Source: Chara braunii (taxonomy: Eukaryota > Streptophyta > Charophyceae > Charales > Characeae). Taken from it: a stretch of 37,500 bases of DNA. A model generated the notes under the pieces. The model saw only the letters and a program-made list of their open reading frames with translations. It searched no databases and had not been told where the DNA came from. Numbering within the stretch: the first letter of the stretch is position 1; each line of letters starts with the position of its first letter. Of the stretch, positions 9,917 through 20,589 are shown one piece after another. A program made the translations under genes and the position numbers. Location of the stretch: assembly GCA_003427395.1 (NCBI GenBank), contig BFEA01000031.1, positions 4,487,964 to 4,525,463 of the forward strand, in the 5' to 3' direction.

Positions 9917-10311
9917 GCCGACGGCACGTCGGCAACAGCGCTGCGAAAACTTGGGAATGAGGTCTAAGAATTCTCAGACCTCATGTTCTGAGTATAAACA
10001 GATGGCCTGCAGACCCAGCAGACCATCGGAGTCCGTTTTCTGAAAAAATCAGAAAACGGACTTCCTCCGAACTGTTCACCCGGAAGACGGTGGACGCCCG
10101 AAACGGGCAACTTGGCCCAAACGGTGTCGGAATTAAACAAAATTTTGTGGAGGTCTTCCCTGTGATACAGTGAGAGGGCCCACCAAACTTTGTGTGATTG
10201 TGATGACGTTTGAGACACGAAAACACAAGCCTGACCACACCGATTTTTCACCCTGGGCAAAAAAAACAGCAAAAGCGGTAAGTTACTGCAACCAGCGAAA
10301 TCTGCAGATTT
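9917..10311. repeat. Hairpin-rich segment
   Basis: Perfect stems in order: GCCGAC/GTCGGC (9917-9933); ATGAGGTCT/AGACCTCAT around AAGAATTCTC (9957-9984); AGTCCGTTTTCTGA/TCAGAAAACGGACT, 14 bp with an AAAAA loop (10030-10062); GCCCG/CGGGC (10096-10108); and the palindrome AAATCTGCAGATTT (10298-10311). No ORF with recognisable content overlaps them. Confidence 0.65.
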
Positions 10312-10540
10312 TGCAGGTTCCCAGCAACCTGTGTCTGCTGCAACTGTGTTTTCTACATATTGACTGTAGACTGTGTACTTTGGGGACTGTGTTTTGCTTC
10401 GGGACTAGGGGGTACAGCGGGCAACGAGCCCGGTCACTCGGGTAAGCGGCAACGCGGGGCCGAGGACACTTTGCACTCCGCCACCCCTTCACCATCACCC
10501 TCGCCCTTCCACCGCAACCATCCACCATGTCCGGATGTCC

Positions 10541-10563
10541 AAAAAAAAAAAAAAAAAAAAAAA
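10541..10563. repeat. Poly(A) run
   Basis: About 23 consecutive A residues just ahead of the 53-bp satellite. It could be a retroposition tail or simple slippage. The text before it (CCATCCACCATG) resembles part of the satellite unit. Confidence 0.7.
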
Positions 10564-10572
10564 CACCGCATA

Positions 10573-12895
10573 CCTTCCTTCCCCTCTGTCACCCACACCC
10601 ATCCACCATAGCTGACCACCTTTCACCTTCTTCCTCCTCCATCACTTACACCCATCCTCCATAGCCAACCACCTAAGACTTCTCCCTCCTCCATCACGTG
10701 CACCCATCCACCATAGCCGACCACCTCACACCTTCTTCCTTCTCCATTACCTACACCCATCCACCATAGCCGACCACCTCACACCTTCTTCCTCCTCCAT
10801 CACCCGCACCAATCCGCCATAGCCGACCACGTCATACCTTCTCCCTCCTCCATCACCTACACCCATCCACCATAGCCGACCACCTCATACCTTCTCCCTC
10901 CTCCATCACCCACACCCATCCACCATAGCCGACCACCTCACACCTTCTTCCTCCTCCGTCACCCACACCCATCCGCCATAGCCAACCACCTTACACCTTC
11001 TTCCTCCTCATTCACCTACACCCACCCACTATAGCCAACCACCTCACACCTTCTTTCTCCTCCGTCACCGACACCCATCCACCATAGCCGGCCACCTTAC
11101 ACCTTCTTCCTCCACCTTCACCTACACCCACAAACCATAGCTAACCACCTTACACCTTCTTCTTCCTCCTTCACCTACACCCACCCATCATAGCCAACCA
11201 CCTCACACCTTCTTCCTCCTCCATCACCCACACCCATCCACCATAGCCGGCTACCTCACACCTTCTTCCTCCACCTTCACCTACACCCACCCACCATAGC
11301 CAACCACTTCACACCTTATTCCTCCTCCGTCACCCACACCCATCCACCATAGGCAACCAGCTCCCACCTTCTTCCTCCTCCATCACTCACACCCATCCAC
11401 CATAGTGAACCACCTCGCACCTTCTTCCTCCTCCATCGCCCACACCCATCCACCATAGCCAACCACCTCACACCTTCTTCCTCCTTCATCACCCACCCCC
11501 ATCCACCATAGCCAACCACCTCACACCTTCTTCCTCTTCCATCACCCGCACCCACTCGTCATAGCCGACCACCTCACACCTTCTTCCTCCGCCATCACCT
11601 ACACCCATCCACCATAGCCGACCGCCTCACACCTTCTCCCTCCTCCATCACCTACACCCATCAACCATAGCCGACCACCTCACACCTTCTTCCTCCTCCG
11701 TCACCTACACCCATCCGCCATAGCCGACCACCTCACACCTTCTTCCTCCTCCATCACCCGCACCCATCCGCCATAGCCGACCACCTCACATCTTCTCCCT
11801 CTTCCATCACCTACACCCATCCACCATAGCCGACCGCCTCACACCTTCTCCCTCCTCCATCACCTACACCCATCCACCATAGCCGACCGCCTCACACCTT
11901 CTCCCTCCTCCATCACCTACACCCATCCACCATAGCCGACCACCTCACACCTTCTTCCTCCTCCGTCACCTACACCCATCCACCATAGCCGACCACCTCA
12001 CACCTTCTTCCTCCTTCATCACCCGCAACCATCCGCCATAGCCGACCACCTCACACCTTCTTCCTCATCCATCATCACACCCATCCACCATAGAAACAAA
12101 CACCCGCACCTTCTTCCTCCTCCGTCAACCACACTCATCCACCATAGCCAACCACCTCACACCTTCTTCCTCCTCCATCACCCACCCTCATCCACCATAA
12201 CCAACCACCTCACACCTTCTTCCTCCTTCATCACCCGCACCCATCCGCCATAGCCGACCACCTAACACCTTCTTCCTCCGCCATCACCTACACCTATCCA
12301 CCATAGCAGACCGCCTCACACCTTCTCCCTCCTCCGTCACCTACACCCATCCACCATAGCCGACCACCTCACACCTTCGTCCTCCTCCGTCACCTACACC
12401 CATCCGCCATAGCCGACCACCTTACACGTTCTTCCTCCTCCATCACCCGCACCCATCCGCCATAGCCGACCACCTCATACCTTCTTCCTCCTCCATTACC
12501 CGAACCCATCCACCATAGCCAACCACCTCACACCTTCTTCCTCCTCCATCACCTACACCCATCCACCATAGACAACCACCTCACACCTTCTCCCTCCTTC
12601 ATCACCCACACCCATCCACCATAGCCGGCCACCTTACACTCTCTTCCTCTGCCATCACCTACAACCCTCCACCATAGCAAACCACCTCAAGCCTTCTTCC
12701 TACTCCGTCACCTACACCCATCCACCATAGCCAACCACCTCACACCTTCTTCCTCCACCATCACCTACACCCATCCACCATAGCCAACCACCTTACACCT
12801 TCATCCTCCTCCGCCACCTACACCCATCACACCTTCTTCCTCCTCCATCACCTACACCCCCCGCCATAACCAAGCACCTCACACCTTCTTCCGCC
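10573..12895. repeat. 53-bp tandem satellite, ~43 copies
   Basis: The unit is built from CACCCATCCACCATAGCC, GACCACCTCACACCTTC and TTCCTCCTCCATCACCTA. CCACCAT-type anchors at 10603, 10656, 10761, 10814 and 10867 give a 53-bp period. Units vary at fixed positions (GCCGACCACC or GCCAACCACC; TTCTTCC or TTCTCCC), and runs of like variants suggest local homogenisation by unequal exchange. The strand is strongly C-rich and G-poor. The period is not a multiple of three, so no long frame survives. Confidence 0.95.
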
Positions 12896-13007
12896 GCCAG
12901 CACCCTCCTCCACTCAAAGGGCGCAGGGGGTCCCAAAGGGCGCGAGGGACCTTAGGTAGGGCCGATTAGGGTAGGTTAAGGAGCGAGGTCGATTAGTACG
13001 GAGGAAG

Positions 13008-13165
13008 TATCTCCCTCTCCCTTTGTCCCCCTCTCTCTCCTTCCTCTTTTCTCCCTCTTCCTCTCTCCTTTTTTCTCTCTCTCTCCCTCTCTCCCTCTCT
13101 CCCTCTCTCCCTTTCTCTCTCTCTTTCTCCTCCCCTCTCTCTCTCTCCCTTCTTCTTCCGTTCCC
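13008..13165. repeat. (CTCTCC)n polypyrimidine microsatellite
   Basis: Nearly uninterrupted C/T sequence on + following the 53-bp array. The Ser/Leu-rich ORF across it is a composition artefact. Confidence 0.85.
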
Positions 13166-13949
13166 TATGCACCTAACCCTTACCCCTCTCTCCCCTCCCC
13201 TCCTTGGTACATGACTAACTATCCCCCTCCCTTGTTACATTGCCAAGGAAACGAACGGTAAAAGAACTCGATCCTCACTTGGTGGAAAGCGAGGGAAAGG
13301 GGAAGACTGTCGGTCTCTTGTGTCACCGATAAGGAAAGGTGCCGAACTTTTGTGAGCGTCTGGGAAAGCGGAAAAGAGTAAGGTCTTGTGATAAGGTCAG
13401 TTTGACTCAACCATCTTCCCCGATTGCATGACTAAGCTGGTTGCATGGCTTGCTTGCGAGGAAGAAAAGGGAACACATAAAGGAACTGGAAGAGAAATGA
13501 CAAATTAGACTTGTGGGAAGGGGCGATGTGTTGATCCCAACGGGGATTGTACTTGGTCCTTGTTTGTGTGGTCTTGCGCAGGTGAGTAGCTTGGCAGGGT
13601 TCGAGCGGGACTGGATCCGTGGAACGCAGGCAAGGGTGGGAAAAAGGACAAGGGAAGGACTTGGACTTAGCCTAAACTATGAATGCGGGAAGGGTTTGAG
13701 GGTTGAACGTTTGGGTAAAGGATGGATGACCGGATGCGACTTGGAATGATGGATGTGTGTGTGCAATGCAAAGCCCGGAAAGACTAAGGGCGCCTATGAA
13801 TGATGTGAATGCTACGCCGACGCCTTAAGCAAAAAAAATAAATTGTAGGGGCTAGAGGTTGGGCGGCGTCACCGCACTCTGAGGATGCTGTAAAAACTTT
13901 CTTGAATAGATGCACCTAGTGAAAAGGTGTGTGGTCCAAAGGCTGAGAT
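13166..13949. other. Spacer ahead of the module cluster, no gene recognised
   Basis: G-rich, purine-biased sequence similar in composition to the following element, so it may be its 5' part. A 78-aa frame at 13513-13749 has no similarity I can see to the downstream modules. Confidence 0.35.
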
Positions 13950-14318
13950 GTGGTCAGTAGTAGAATCGTGATGGGAGGTTGGAAGGAATTTAGGCCGCCT
14001 GGCGCCCGAACCAAGACATGGGTGCCCGAATTCGTGGCAGACTGGTTTGGGGGCTTTGATCACGTCACAGAAGTAGCCAACACTATGGAGCGGATACACG
14101 TAAACTGTGCGTGGCAGGCGGAAAAATTCTATAGAACGTCTCTAAAGTTCGGCCCCTTCCATGACGACCGAGCCCGGAAGGTCCTCATCATTTCAGACAT
14201 TGAAAGGAATGACCGGCAGGAAGTGGCCCCGGAAACTAGGAAGGCTATAATTCGCCGCGAGGTAGCGACCACACCCAGCTATGTAGATGATGTGTTTAAG
14301 TTGTTTGAAGTGTTGTGA
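13950..14318 (+). pseudogene. Pre-Gag module, copy 1 (C-terminal part)
   Basis: I do not recognise a known family, but this frame aligns by eye with three others in the window (14565-15224, 15325-16134, 25345-26063). The shared core reads WVPEFVADWFGGFDHV here. It is followed by FGPF and, near the C-terminus, by IRREVATTPSYVDDVFKLFE, which matches VRREISRGMTYIDDLHRLYE in copy 2. The usual N-terminal half (GG.EVSL-type strand) is not found upstream, and a TGA lies at 13944, so this copy appears truncated or joined by lost splicing. No ATG start is evident. It sits on the same strand as, and about 2.3 kb before, the Gag remnant at 16568. Function is unknown; I infer an element-encoded protein. 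Confidence 0.5.
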
Positions 14319-14564
14319 TTCGATTAGAAACAGGGAGAAGCGGCAGGGTCAGACAGGCATGGAAAAATTACTAAGGTAAGGGGGTGAGATGTCTGGCCGT
14401 TGTAGGGTTCGGTGCGGATTGCAAGCTAGAAGACCAAGGACAGGTGCGCGATGGGACGAAGAAGGACGTTTCTTGAAGATCGCCCCCTAGGCATTGAGCC
14501 ACCCAGGGAAGTAGAGGGTGGAGTATAAATTAGTCTACCAGCCGCAAGCGAGGGTTGGCACCCG

Positions 14565-15224
14565 GTGGTGGATTGGGTCGGGGTTGAACTTATGGAAAAT
14601 ATGGTTTACCTGGTAACGAGGACCGAATGGCGCGCGGACGAAAATGGGGAATGGAACCCGGACCCGCGGGGGCATGTGCATGCGGAAGGGCGATTGTATG
14701 TGTCTGAGGACGGGTGGCTAGAGTTCAGAGTCCGGTTGGCATCAGAAGAGGACCCGTTGAGTATGTTTGAGGGGGCATGACAGCTAGTGTGGCAGGCGGG
14801 ATTCGAATTCGCGGACCCGGGAGTTGATGATGTAACGGCGAACCTTAGGATAAACATGGTCGGGAGCTTTGAATTGCCTAGCGAGAACATCCGGATGAGA
14901 CTTCCGCCCTTCTTGTTAGAACGGCTAGGTGGTTTGGAGCTTGTTAGGCGGGCGGTAGCCGACCTCGACAGTCTGACGTATGATGACGCGTTGGTCCACC
15001 GAGAGTATTACCGGGCCTTCCTAGAAATGGGGCCGTTTAGCGGAGAGCAGAGGTATGAAGTGTTGCGGACCCTGCGCGCCGTGTTTACCACTAGACCAAG
15101 GGCTCCGGTTGTTAGCGATGGGGTTCTGTGGGGTGTCGTCCGGCGGGAAATAAGTCGGGGGATGACGTACATAGATGACCTACATCGATTGTATGAGCCA
15201 ACGGAAATAGGAACAAGCTGGTGA
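14565..15224 (+). pseudogene. Pre-Gag module, copy 2 (one internal stop)
   Basis: A ~219-codon frame interrupted once by a TGA at 14778-14780. The N-terminal part carries the EWRADENGEWNPD segment and a beta-rich stretch, LEFRVRLA. The middle has LRINMVGSFELP, then the family core RLPPFLLERLGGLELV. The C-terminal part has YYRAFLEMGPFSGEQRYEVL and ends VRREISRGMTYIDDLHRLYE. This is the clearest copy and best defines the module: a beta-rich N-terminal half, a short P-x-F core, and a helical C-terminal half with R-E and Y-[IV]-D-D. No nuclease, protease or binding motif I know is present. Gaps to the neighbouring copies are 246 and 100 nt. The gap after it contains GTGAGG...GTGCAG (15269 to about 15330), which would fit a very short intron or chance. 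Confidence 0.55.
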
Positions 15225-15324
15225 AAGAGTCAAGGAAAAGGAGCGTCAAGTGAAGGACCGAGGAGTCGCTCAGGTGAGGGTCGAAGATTAAATGAAATAA
15301 GCAAACTCGCTTGCTGTTTAAACT

Positions 15325-16134
15325 GTGCAGGGGACCGCTAAATCAATAATGGCGATGAGACGCGCCCGGATGTCGCGACGGCCCACGCACCCGCGACCGA
15401 CCACGAAAAGTGGAGGCGGATGGGAAGTATCTCTCCCGGCAAGCTACATGGTCCGAGGACTTGACACCGAATGGAGAGCCGTGACCTTGGGAAGGGACCA
15501 GACGTTCATGATAGTGGAATGTTTGTGGGGTGGTATGAGGATTAACAGGGGACCAGGGGACAATCTGTATACTGATCTCAAGGTGACAAGAACCGTATAC
15601 TTACCAGAGCTTTGATGACACATGTTAGGAACGAAATTGGCATTATGGCATGGGCTGCTACCAATCTTCCAAAGGGCTACTAGGATACTGAACCGAGTAG
15701 GCCAGGAAGTGCGAGGGAGAAGGAATGTGGGATTGAGAACCCGGGTGGAGGTAGGATGCTGGCGAGAATTTAAGGCCCCGATGACAGGGTTGAGGTGCCG
15801 AGTGCCCCGCTTCATGGTGGACTTGGTATTCGGCAGCCTCTCAGAGGCAAAGGATATGATGGACAGGACCCTGGTCTGGATCCACCTCTTCCGGTCACAG
15901 ACAACGGGAATGTTCTACGATGTGTCGGTTAGGCATGAGTCGTTTTGAGGGAACCAGGTCTGGGAATTACTTGAGTTAATCGAAATCTGGATATTTGATT
16001 TGCCTCGCTTGGCGTTTGAGGAATATGAACCAATAATCGCCAGGGAAATAGAGATGGGAGAAAACTACCTTGCCAGAGTGGCTGACCTGTTCGAGAAACC
16101 AGAAGGACAAGGCAGGCCTGAGGAACCGGCGTGA
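15325..16134 (+). pseudogene. Pre-Gag module, copy 3 (internal stops)
   Basis: One frame runs from 15325 to a TGA at 16132 but is broken by TGA TGA at 15613-15618 and TGA at 15946. The N-terminal half has MRRARMSRR and GGGWEVSLPASYMVRG, which matches MRRTQTELRQ and KGGLEVSLTRRVKEG in the copy at 25345. The middle core is RVPRFMVDLVFGSLSEA. After the third stop the frame continues with IAREIEMGENYLARVADLFE, parallel to the C-termini of copies 1 and 2. It is therefore a full-length module that has decayed. All the stops are TGA, which could arise from CGA or TGG codons by single transitions; that is inference. It lies about 430 bp upstream of the Gag remnant on the same strand. Confidence 0.55.
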
Positions 16135-16436
16135 GGGAAGGCGCCAGGGAAAGGCGGGAAAAATAAAGGACAGATATTAAGATAAGAAGCTAGCCGTCAG
16201 CAAAGGGGGGGCAGTGGTCGGAGTTCCACTGTATCCAAGGATGTGGCAGGAAGGAACTAGGAAGACCACCCGCACTGAGGACGCTGGGGCATTTGGATGT
16301 CATAAAGCCAAAAGGACTATCCTCGATAGGAAAGCCACTGGTCTCAGACACCGTCCTAAGAACCGGGGCACGGCAGTGACAAAATGTCAAACCTCGGCAG
16401 CAAGTCCCCAGGTGGAAGAAAATATAAATGACGTCC

Positions 16437-16444
16437 TATAAAAG
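16437..16444 (+). promoter_or_regulatory. TATA-like TATAAAAG upstream of Gag remnant
   Basis: TATAAAAG, preceded by ATGACGTCC, lies about 125 bp before the Gag frame at 16568. The second Gag locus has a TATA motif at a similar distance (26169). The spacing fits an element promoter, but only the motif supports it. Confidence 0.35.
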
Positions 16445-16567
16445 AAAAGTCAGGAGAGTCGTTCCGACTAATTTAAGACGGGAAAAACATGAAAATAAGC
16501 GGACTTTAGGACCCGGGAACTAGGGATGCTATGAACAACCGACCGTTTTCGCAAAAAAAATAAAATT

Positions 16568-18589
16568 ATGTGCAGGCTAGGTAAAGGAATGGCGCCAGAG
16601 GAAGAAGTCGATGACCAGCAAAGCAGAGGGAGTCGGGGTACGGATAGGGATGAGGAACAGAATGAGGTGCCGATAAGGGACCAAGAGTCAGCAAAACCAA
16701 AGGGAACCAGGGAAGAAGGGAAAAACCTGTCAATGGGCGAGAGTTCGGGGAAAGCCGGAGGTAGCAAAAAAAGACCCCAGGAAAATAGGGAGGGGAGAGA
16801 CAAAGGAAGAGCGAGTCCTTGAAACTCAGAAGGAACCACGCCCAAGAAAACGAAAATCTCAGACGCACGTCGTAAGCTGGCAGAAATAGAAAGGCGGACT
16901 GCAAAATATAAGGCGAGACTTATCGAGCAAATGATCGCAGGGAATGAAGAGGATCCCCAGGGGGAAGGGTCACGAGAAGGACGCAAGACCAGTCAGGGCG
17001 AAGCCAAGTACGGAGAAAAAGATAATAGCCATAGGGGAACGCCCAACAAGACGGGGAAGGAAAAAGGGGACTCCTCAACCATAGAGGCAGAAAAGGCTAC
17101 GACCCCACCGGTGATCGACAGCGACGCCAGCCGTTTGCCCACCACCCTGAAATTAACAAAGGGGTGCAATGGACTCTGGAGTCTCAGGGAAAGGGTGTTA
17201 GGCTGGTTTGATCTGGAGGGTACGCCCAAGGCCGGGGAAAAGCAGAGGGAAAGCAAGGACTGAGAGGGGACTAGTGTCGTCGGGAAAGCAGGTAGCTCCG
17301 AAGGGGGACTTAAGAGGATAGTAGCCACCCTCACCCGGACGTTCAATAAGAATCAGGGGTACCTTGCGGATGCAAAGAAGAAACTCACTTTCGATGGGGC
17401 AAACATTACGGAATTCCTGATAGACTATGAGAACCTCGCAGCTTTGCTGAAGTGGACTGAGGAAGAAAAGATGGACCACCGAGGGCAACAAGTGTCACTT
17501 AGCTTAGGAAATGACATTATAACTATCGTCGCCTCTAGTGGATCCTGGAAAGAAACCCGGAATGAGATGATGAGGAAGTCCCTGAAGGCAGAAAAAATGG
17601 CAACGGAAGCCGAATTGGCGGCAGTCCGGAGGAAAAATTATGCGACCTACAATGATTTTCTAAGGGCATTTACCCTAGTGGCACTACGAATTCCCGGGGT
17701 AACAGACCGCATAATGAGTAAGTACTTCCTCAGGTAGTTCTCCGAGTTCGACAAAGATAAGATTCTTTCGGACTACCAGCAGACCAGTAAGTTTGAGTAC
17801 ACAAGGGATGTGGACTTCAGTACGGTAACAAATCTCGAGTAAAAGACAGTGGGGACGAAGACGCTGACCCTGCTTAAGGAGAGAGAGGTTATAGACCTGA
17901 CGGGAAAAATGGGAGATAAGGTCAAGAAGGGGATAGAGAGTTTGCACGAGCGGGTGTACGGAGTTGATAATAAGATAGAAAGAGTGGAGAACGCGCTATT
18001 AGTAATGTAGGCGCAGGTGTCCCGACCCGCCCGCCCACCCCAAGGGGCCGTAGTTCCGACAGCTGTAGCGAATCGGGGATTCAGCCTGAGGGACCCGGCC
18101 AACGAACAATGCAAGTATTGCATAATGGTCGGGCATTTCGTGCGGGCCTGCCCAAGACTCAACCACGATATTGTGCGGCAGAAATGCAGTAGGTCCCTCA
18201 AAGCTGAAATCCTCGAACCCCAGGGAGAGCGCATAAATTGGAATTCACCAGGAGGGATGCGACATGTCGTCATCCTCCTGAACAATCTGGATATAGCCGT
18301 CATAGAAGCAGAGCCGGTGGCCGATATTGTCTGGGACCAACCAAGGGGGCGTGGGCCTCAGGCTAACTTCATCTTAGAAGGCAACAGGCAGGATAGGGTG
18401 AACATCACCACCCGATGGGCCGGCGCGAAAAAAAAGCTCCTTCAAGATACAATAATGGAAGAAGGAAGAGGAAGGACGGTTGTTTCTGACCGTATTAGGA
18501 GAGCAGCGATATCTTTTGGGTATTTGGTGCGGACTGCTGCCAATCTGTTGCAGCCGGGCATGAATGACCGCTGCCGCAGTCTGTTGTAA
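16568..18589 (+). pseudogene. gag: Gag polyprotein remnant (Ty3/gypsy-like), CCHC knuckle
   Basis: A single reading frame of about 674 codons carries five premature stops: TGA 16820, TGA 17261, TAG 17735, TAA 17840 and TAG 18008. The N-terminal third is charged and low in complexity. From about 17380 the capsid-like region reads KLTFDGANITEFLIDYENLA, then LLKWTEEEKMDHRGQ and a helical stretch, as in Retrotrans_gag domains. A coiled-coil-like region follows (17880-18000). Near 18112 there is a zinc knuckle CKYCIMVGHFVRAC (C-x2-C-x4-H-x4-C) that would bind genomic RNA in the particle. A basic tail ends at 18589. No protease, reverse transcriptase, RNase H or integrase follows within the next 7 kb, so this is a Gag-only remnant or a non-autonomous element. 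The stop after LR (17735) and the one after VM (18008) would fit CAG-to-TAG transitions. The wording is close to Chara Gag sequences as I remember them; I could not check. Confidence 0.8.
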
Positions 18590-19415
18590 GCAGTGTCAGG
18601 CTACCGCTACAGGTGTTGTAGGTTGTGGACGGACTGCTGCTGCAAATTGTGCATAAGCTGTTGCTGCTGCTAACGACTACTGCTGTTACTATTGACTGCC
18701 GTTGAGTATGGCTGCTGCATCTAAGGACTGTTACAGGCTGTTGTGCGGCCGCGGTTGGGCTGAGGAGGGGTGTGGAGGTTCGAGGAGGTGATCAGACTAG
18801 ACAAATAGGGGGTTGATGCTGCGATTGGGAAATCGTCAGGGGATTGACTTCGGCAGTTCGACGTCAGAAGCTGACCAAGCTGTTACATTGGTTGCCATTG
18901 TGGGGCCCTCAAGCGAGTGAACGTATCAAGACCCTCTCCTAGGAGTTGAGTTTGTCCCCTCCTTGTATCTCGAGAGTCTCAGACCCATCTATCTGTCTTT
19001 CTAAGTCTATGTCTAACCTTGTAACGAGAGGAAGGCGGCAGGCGGGATTGCAACCCGTAGGATCGAAACAAGACTCTGTGGGGAGTCAGCCCCCCTATTG
19101 CGGGAGCTCTGCCGGAGCCTAGGCGAGGCTCTGGAGGCAGGGAATTGGAATGTAATTGTTGCTTTTCTTCTATAAACCCAGATTATAACCCCTATTTGTA
19201 TCTCCCACTCCATCTCTGACTAAGTATATGGCGTGTAGCCCTACTTGACTTTGTTTGACTTTCAGGACATTAAGTCTAACTAAGTAAAGGAATGTTTGTC
19301 CAAGTTCAGTTTCAACTTTTGTTGCTTGAGTGAAGTCAGACTTGTGAAAGGAATTGCATCAGGGAAAAGGGCAGGATGGGAAAATGTGTTGCATAAAGGT
19401 TGACTGGGTCATTAA
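18590..19415. other. Non-coding, GCTGCT-rich then AT-rich; no gene
   Basis: A CTG/GCTG-rich stretch (about 18590-18730) is followed by unremarkable sequence. TCTGACTAAGTA.A.GG and GTCTAACTAAGTAAAGG (about 19215 and 19273) are a short degenerate duplication and may be an outlying part of the hairpin arrays that follow. Confidence 0.4.
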
Positions 19416-19419
19416 GGAT

Positions 19420-20352
19420 GGGAGACCCCCTAAAGTTTGGAGAGATCCAGTGCTTTATTTATTTTGGTTTGCATGGAGCGTCAGACCCTTCTATAAGTTT
19501 AGGGGGTCTGATTGCTCTTGAGACTGGGATGTCCCCATAAGTTTGGGAAGACCCAGTGCTACGGTTTTGCATGGAGGGTCGGGCTGTTCTGTAAGTTCCG
19601 GTGGCCTGACTGCTCTGACCTGTGAGGGGTTTGATTGTGCTTAATTTTCAGGGACTCATGGCGCTCAATAAGTTTTGGTGCCATGGGTTGCTTTGTTTTT
19701 ATTAGGATTTTACTTGTTTCTCAGGTTTCTGAAGAAGGAGACCGAGCTGTTCTGTACGTTCAGGTGACTCAGTCTCTTCCTACTCTTTATTCTGAATAAA
19801 TAATATTGGCAAAGAGGAAGACCCTTCTGTAAGTTCAGGGGGGTTGACTCGATGCCACACACATGATGACTCACATAGAAACGAATCTGGCAGAGAGTTA
19901 GGCCCTTCTGTAAATTCAGGGGGTCTGACTCAAAGCCTCGCACATGCTGGAACCAATGGTTATAACTTGGCTATACTTTACTACTACTCTATCTAAGAAC
20001 GAGCTAATCGGACTGTTCTATAAGTTTAGGTGGTCTGACTGTAGCCGTATCACAACTTGAAGAAAGTATAACTAAGAATAAAACTGATCGTAAACTGGGG
20101 CAGACTGAACTTAAGTTAGTTTAGTCATATGCAGCCTTAGAAGACAAAGGCGAAGACAAAGATATACAACTTGGATACTTTGAACAGTCCAGGGCGATTA
20201 GAGTGATCTAGTCATGTGCCCAAAGAAGAGAAAAGTAGTTGTGCCCTCTGTTTGTGTATATTTAGCCAAGTGAGAACGCTCTATCAGTTTGGGTATTCTA
20301 ACTTTAGGCCTGGCTAAGTTGGGTGCGCCCTGTAAGTTCAGGCGGCCTGACC
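19420..20352 (+). repeat. Array of ~10 hairpins with a fixed loop and variable stems
   Basis: Hairpins share the loop TTCTrTAAGTTyAGG (15 nt) while the stems differ. Examples: TCAGACCC/GGGTCTGA (19481-19511); 9 pairs, GTCGGGCTG/TGGCCTGAC class (19578-19610); ACTCATGGCGC/GTGCCATGGGT, 11 pairs (19654-19688); GAGACCGAG.../...CTCAGTCTC (19738-19776); GAGTTAGGCCC/GGGTCTGACTC, 11 pairs (19895-19931); TCGGACTG/TGGTCTGA (20008-20038). Weaker members lie at about 19415-19448, 19524-19556, 19820-19845, 20270-20300 and 20316-20350. Spacing is mostly 41-108 bp. Many pairs are G-T wobbles on the + strand and very few are C/A mismatches. Confidence 0.75.
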
Positions 20353-20589
20353 TATGCCTTATGTAAGCTAGGTATAATGGGTTAAATCATTGAGAGATCA
20401 TGAACTATTGTTTGTTCAGGTTAACTTGGGATTGGCGAGGGTACTTACCTTTGTGGTATGACTTGCATGTGACTGAGTGAGGCCACTACTTAGTCTGAGG
20501 TTCAGGTTGATAGGTAGTTGCTTTAGTTGCTCGCCACGTGCTAGAGCCATAGGAGTTAGTTTCAATCCCTGCATTTTCTGTGATAGTTT

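Noticed and set aside
19710-19943. Minus-strand ORF with repeated PLNLQKGL
   Set aside because: Reverse translation of the conserved hairpin loop; frame is not kept across the array.
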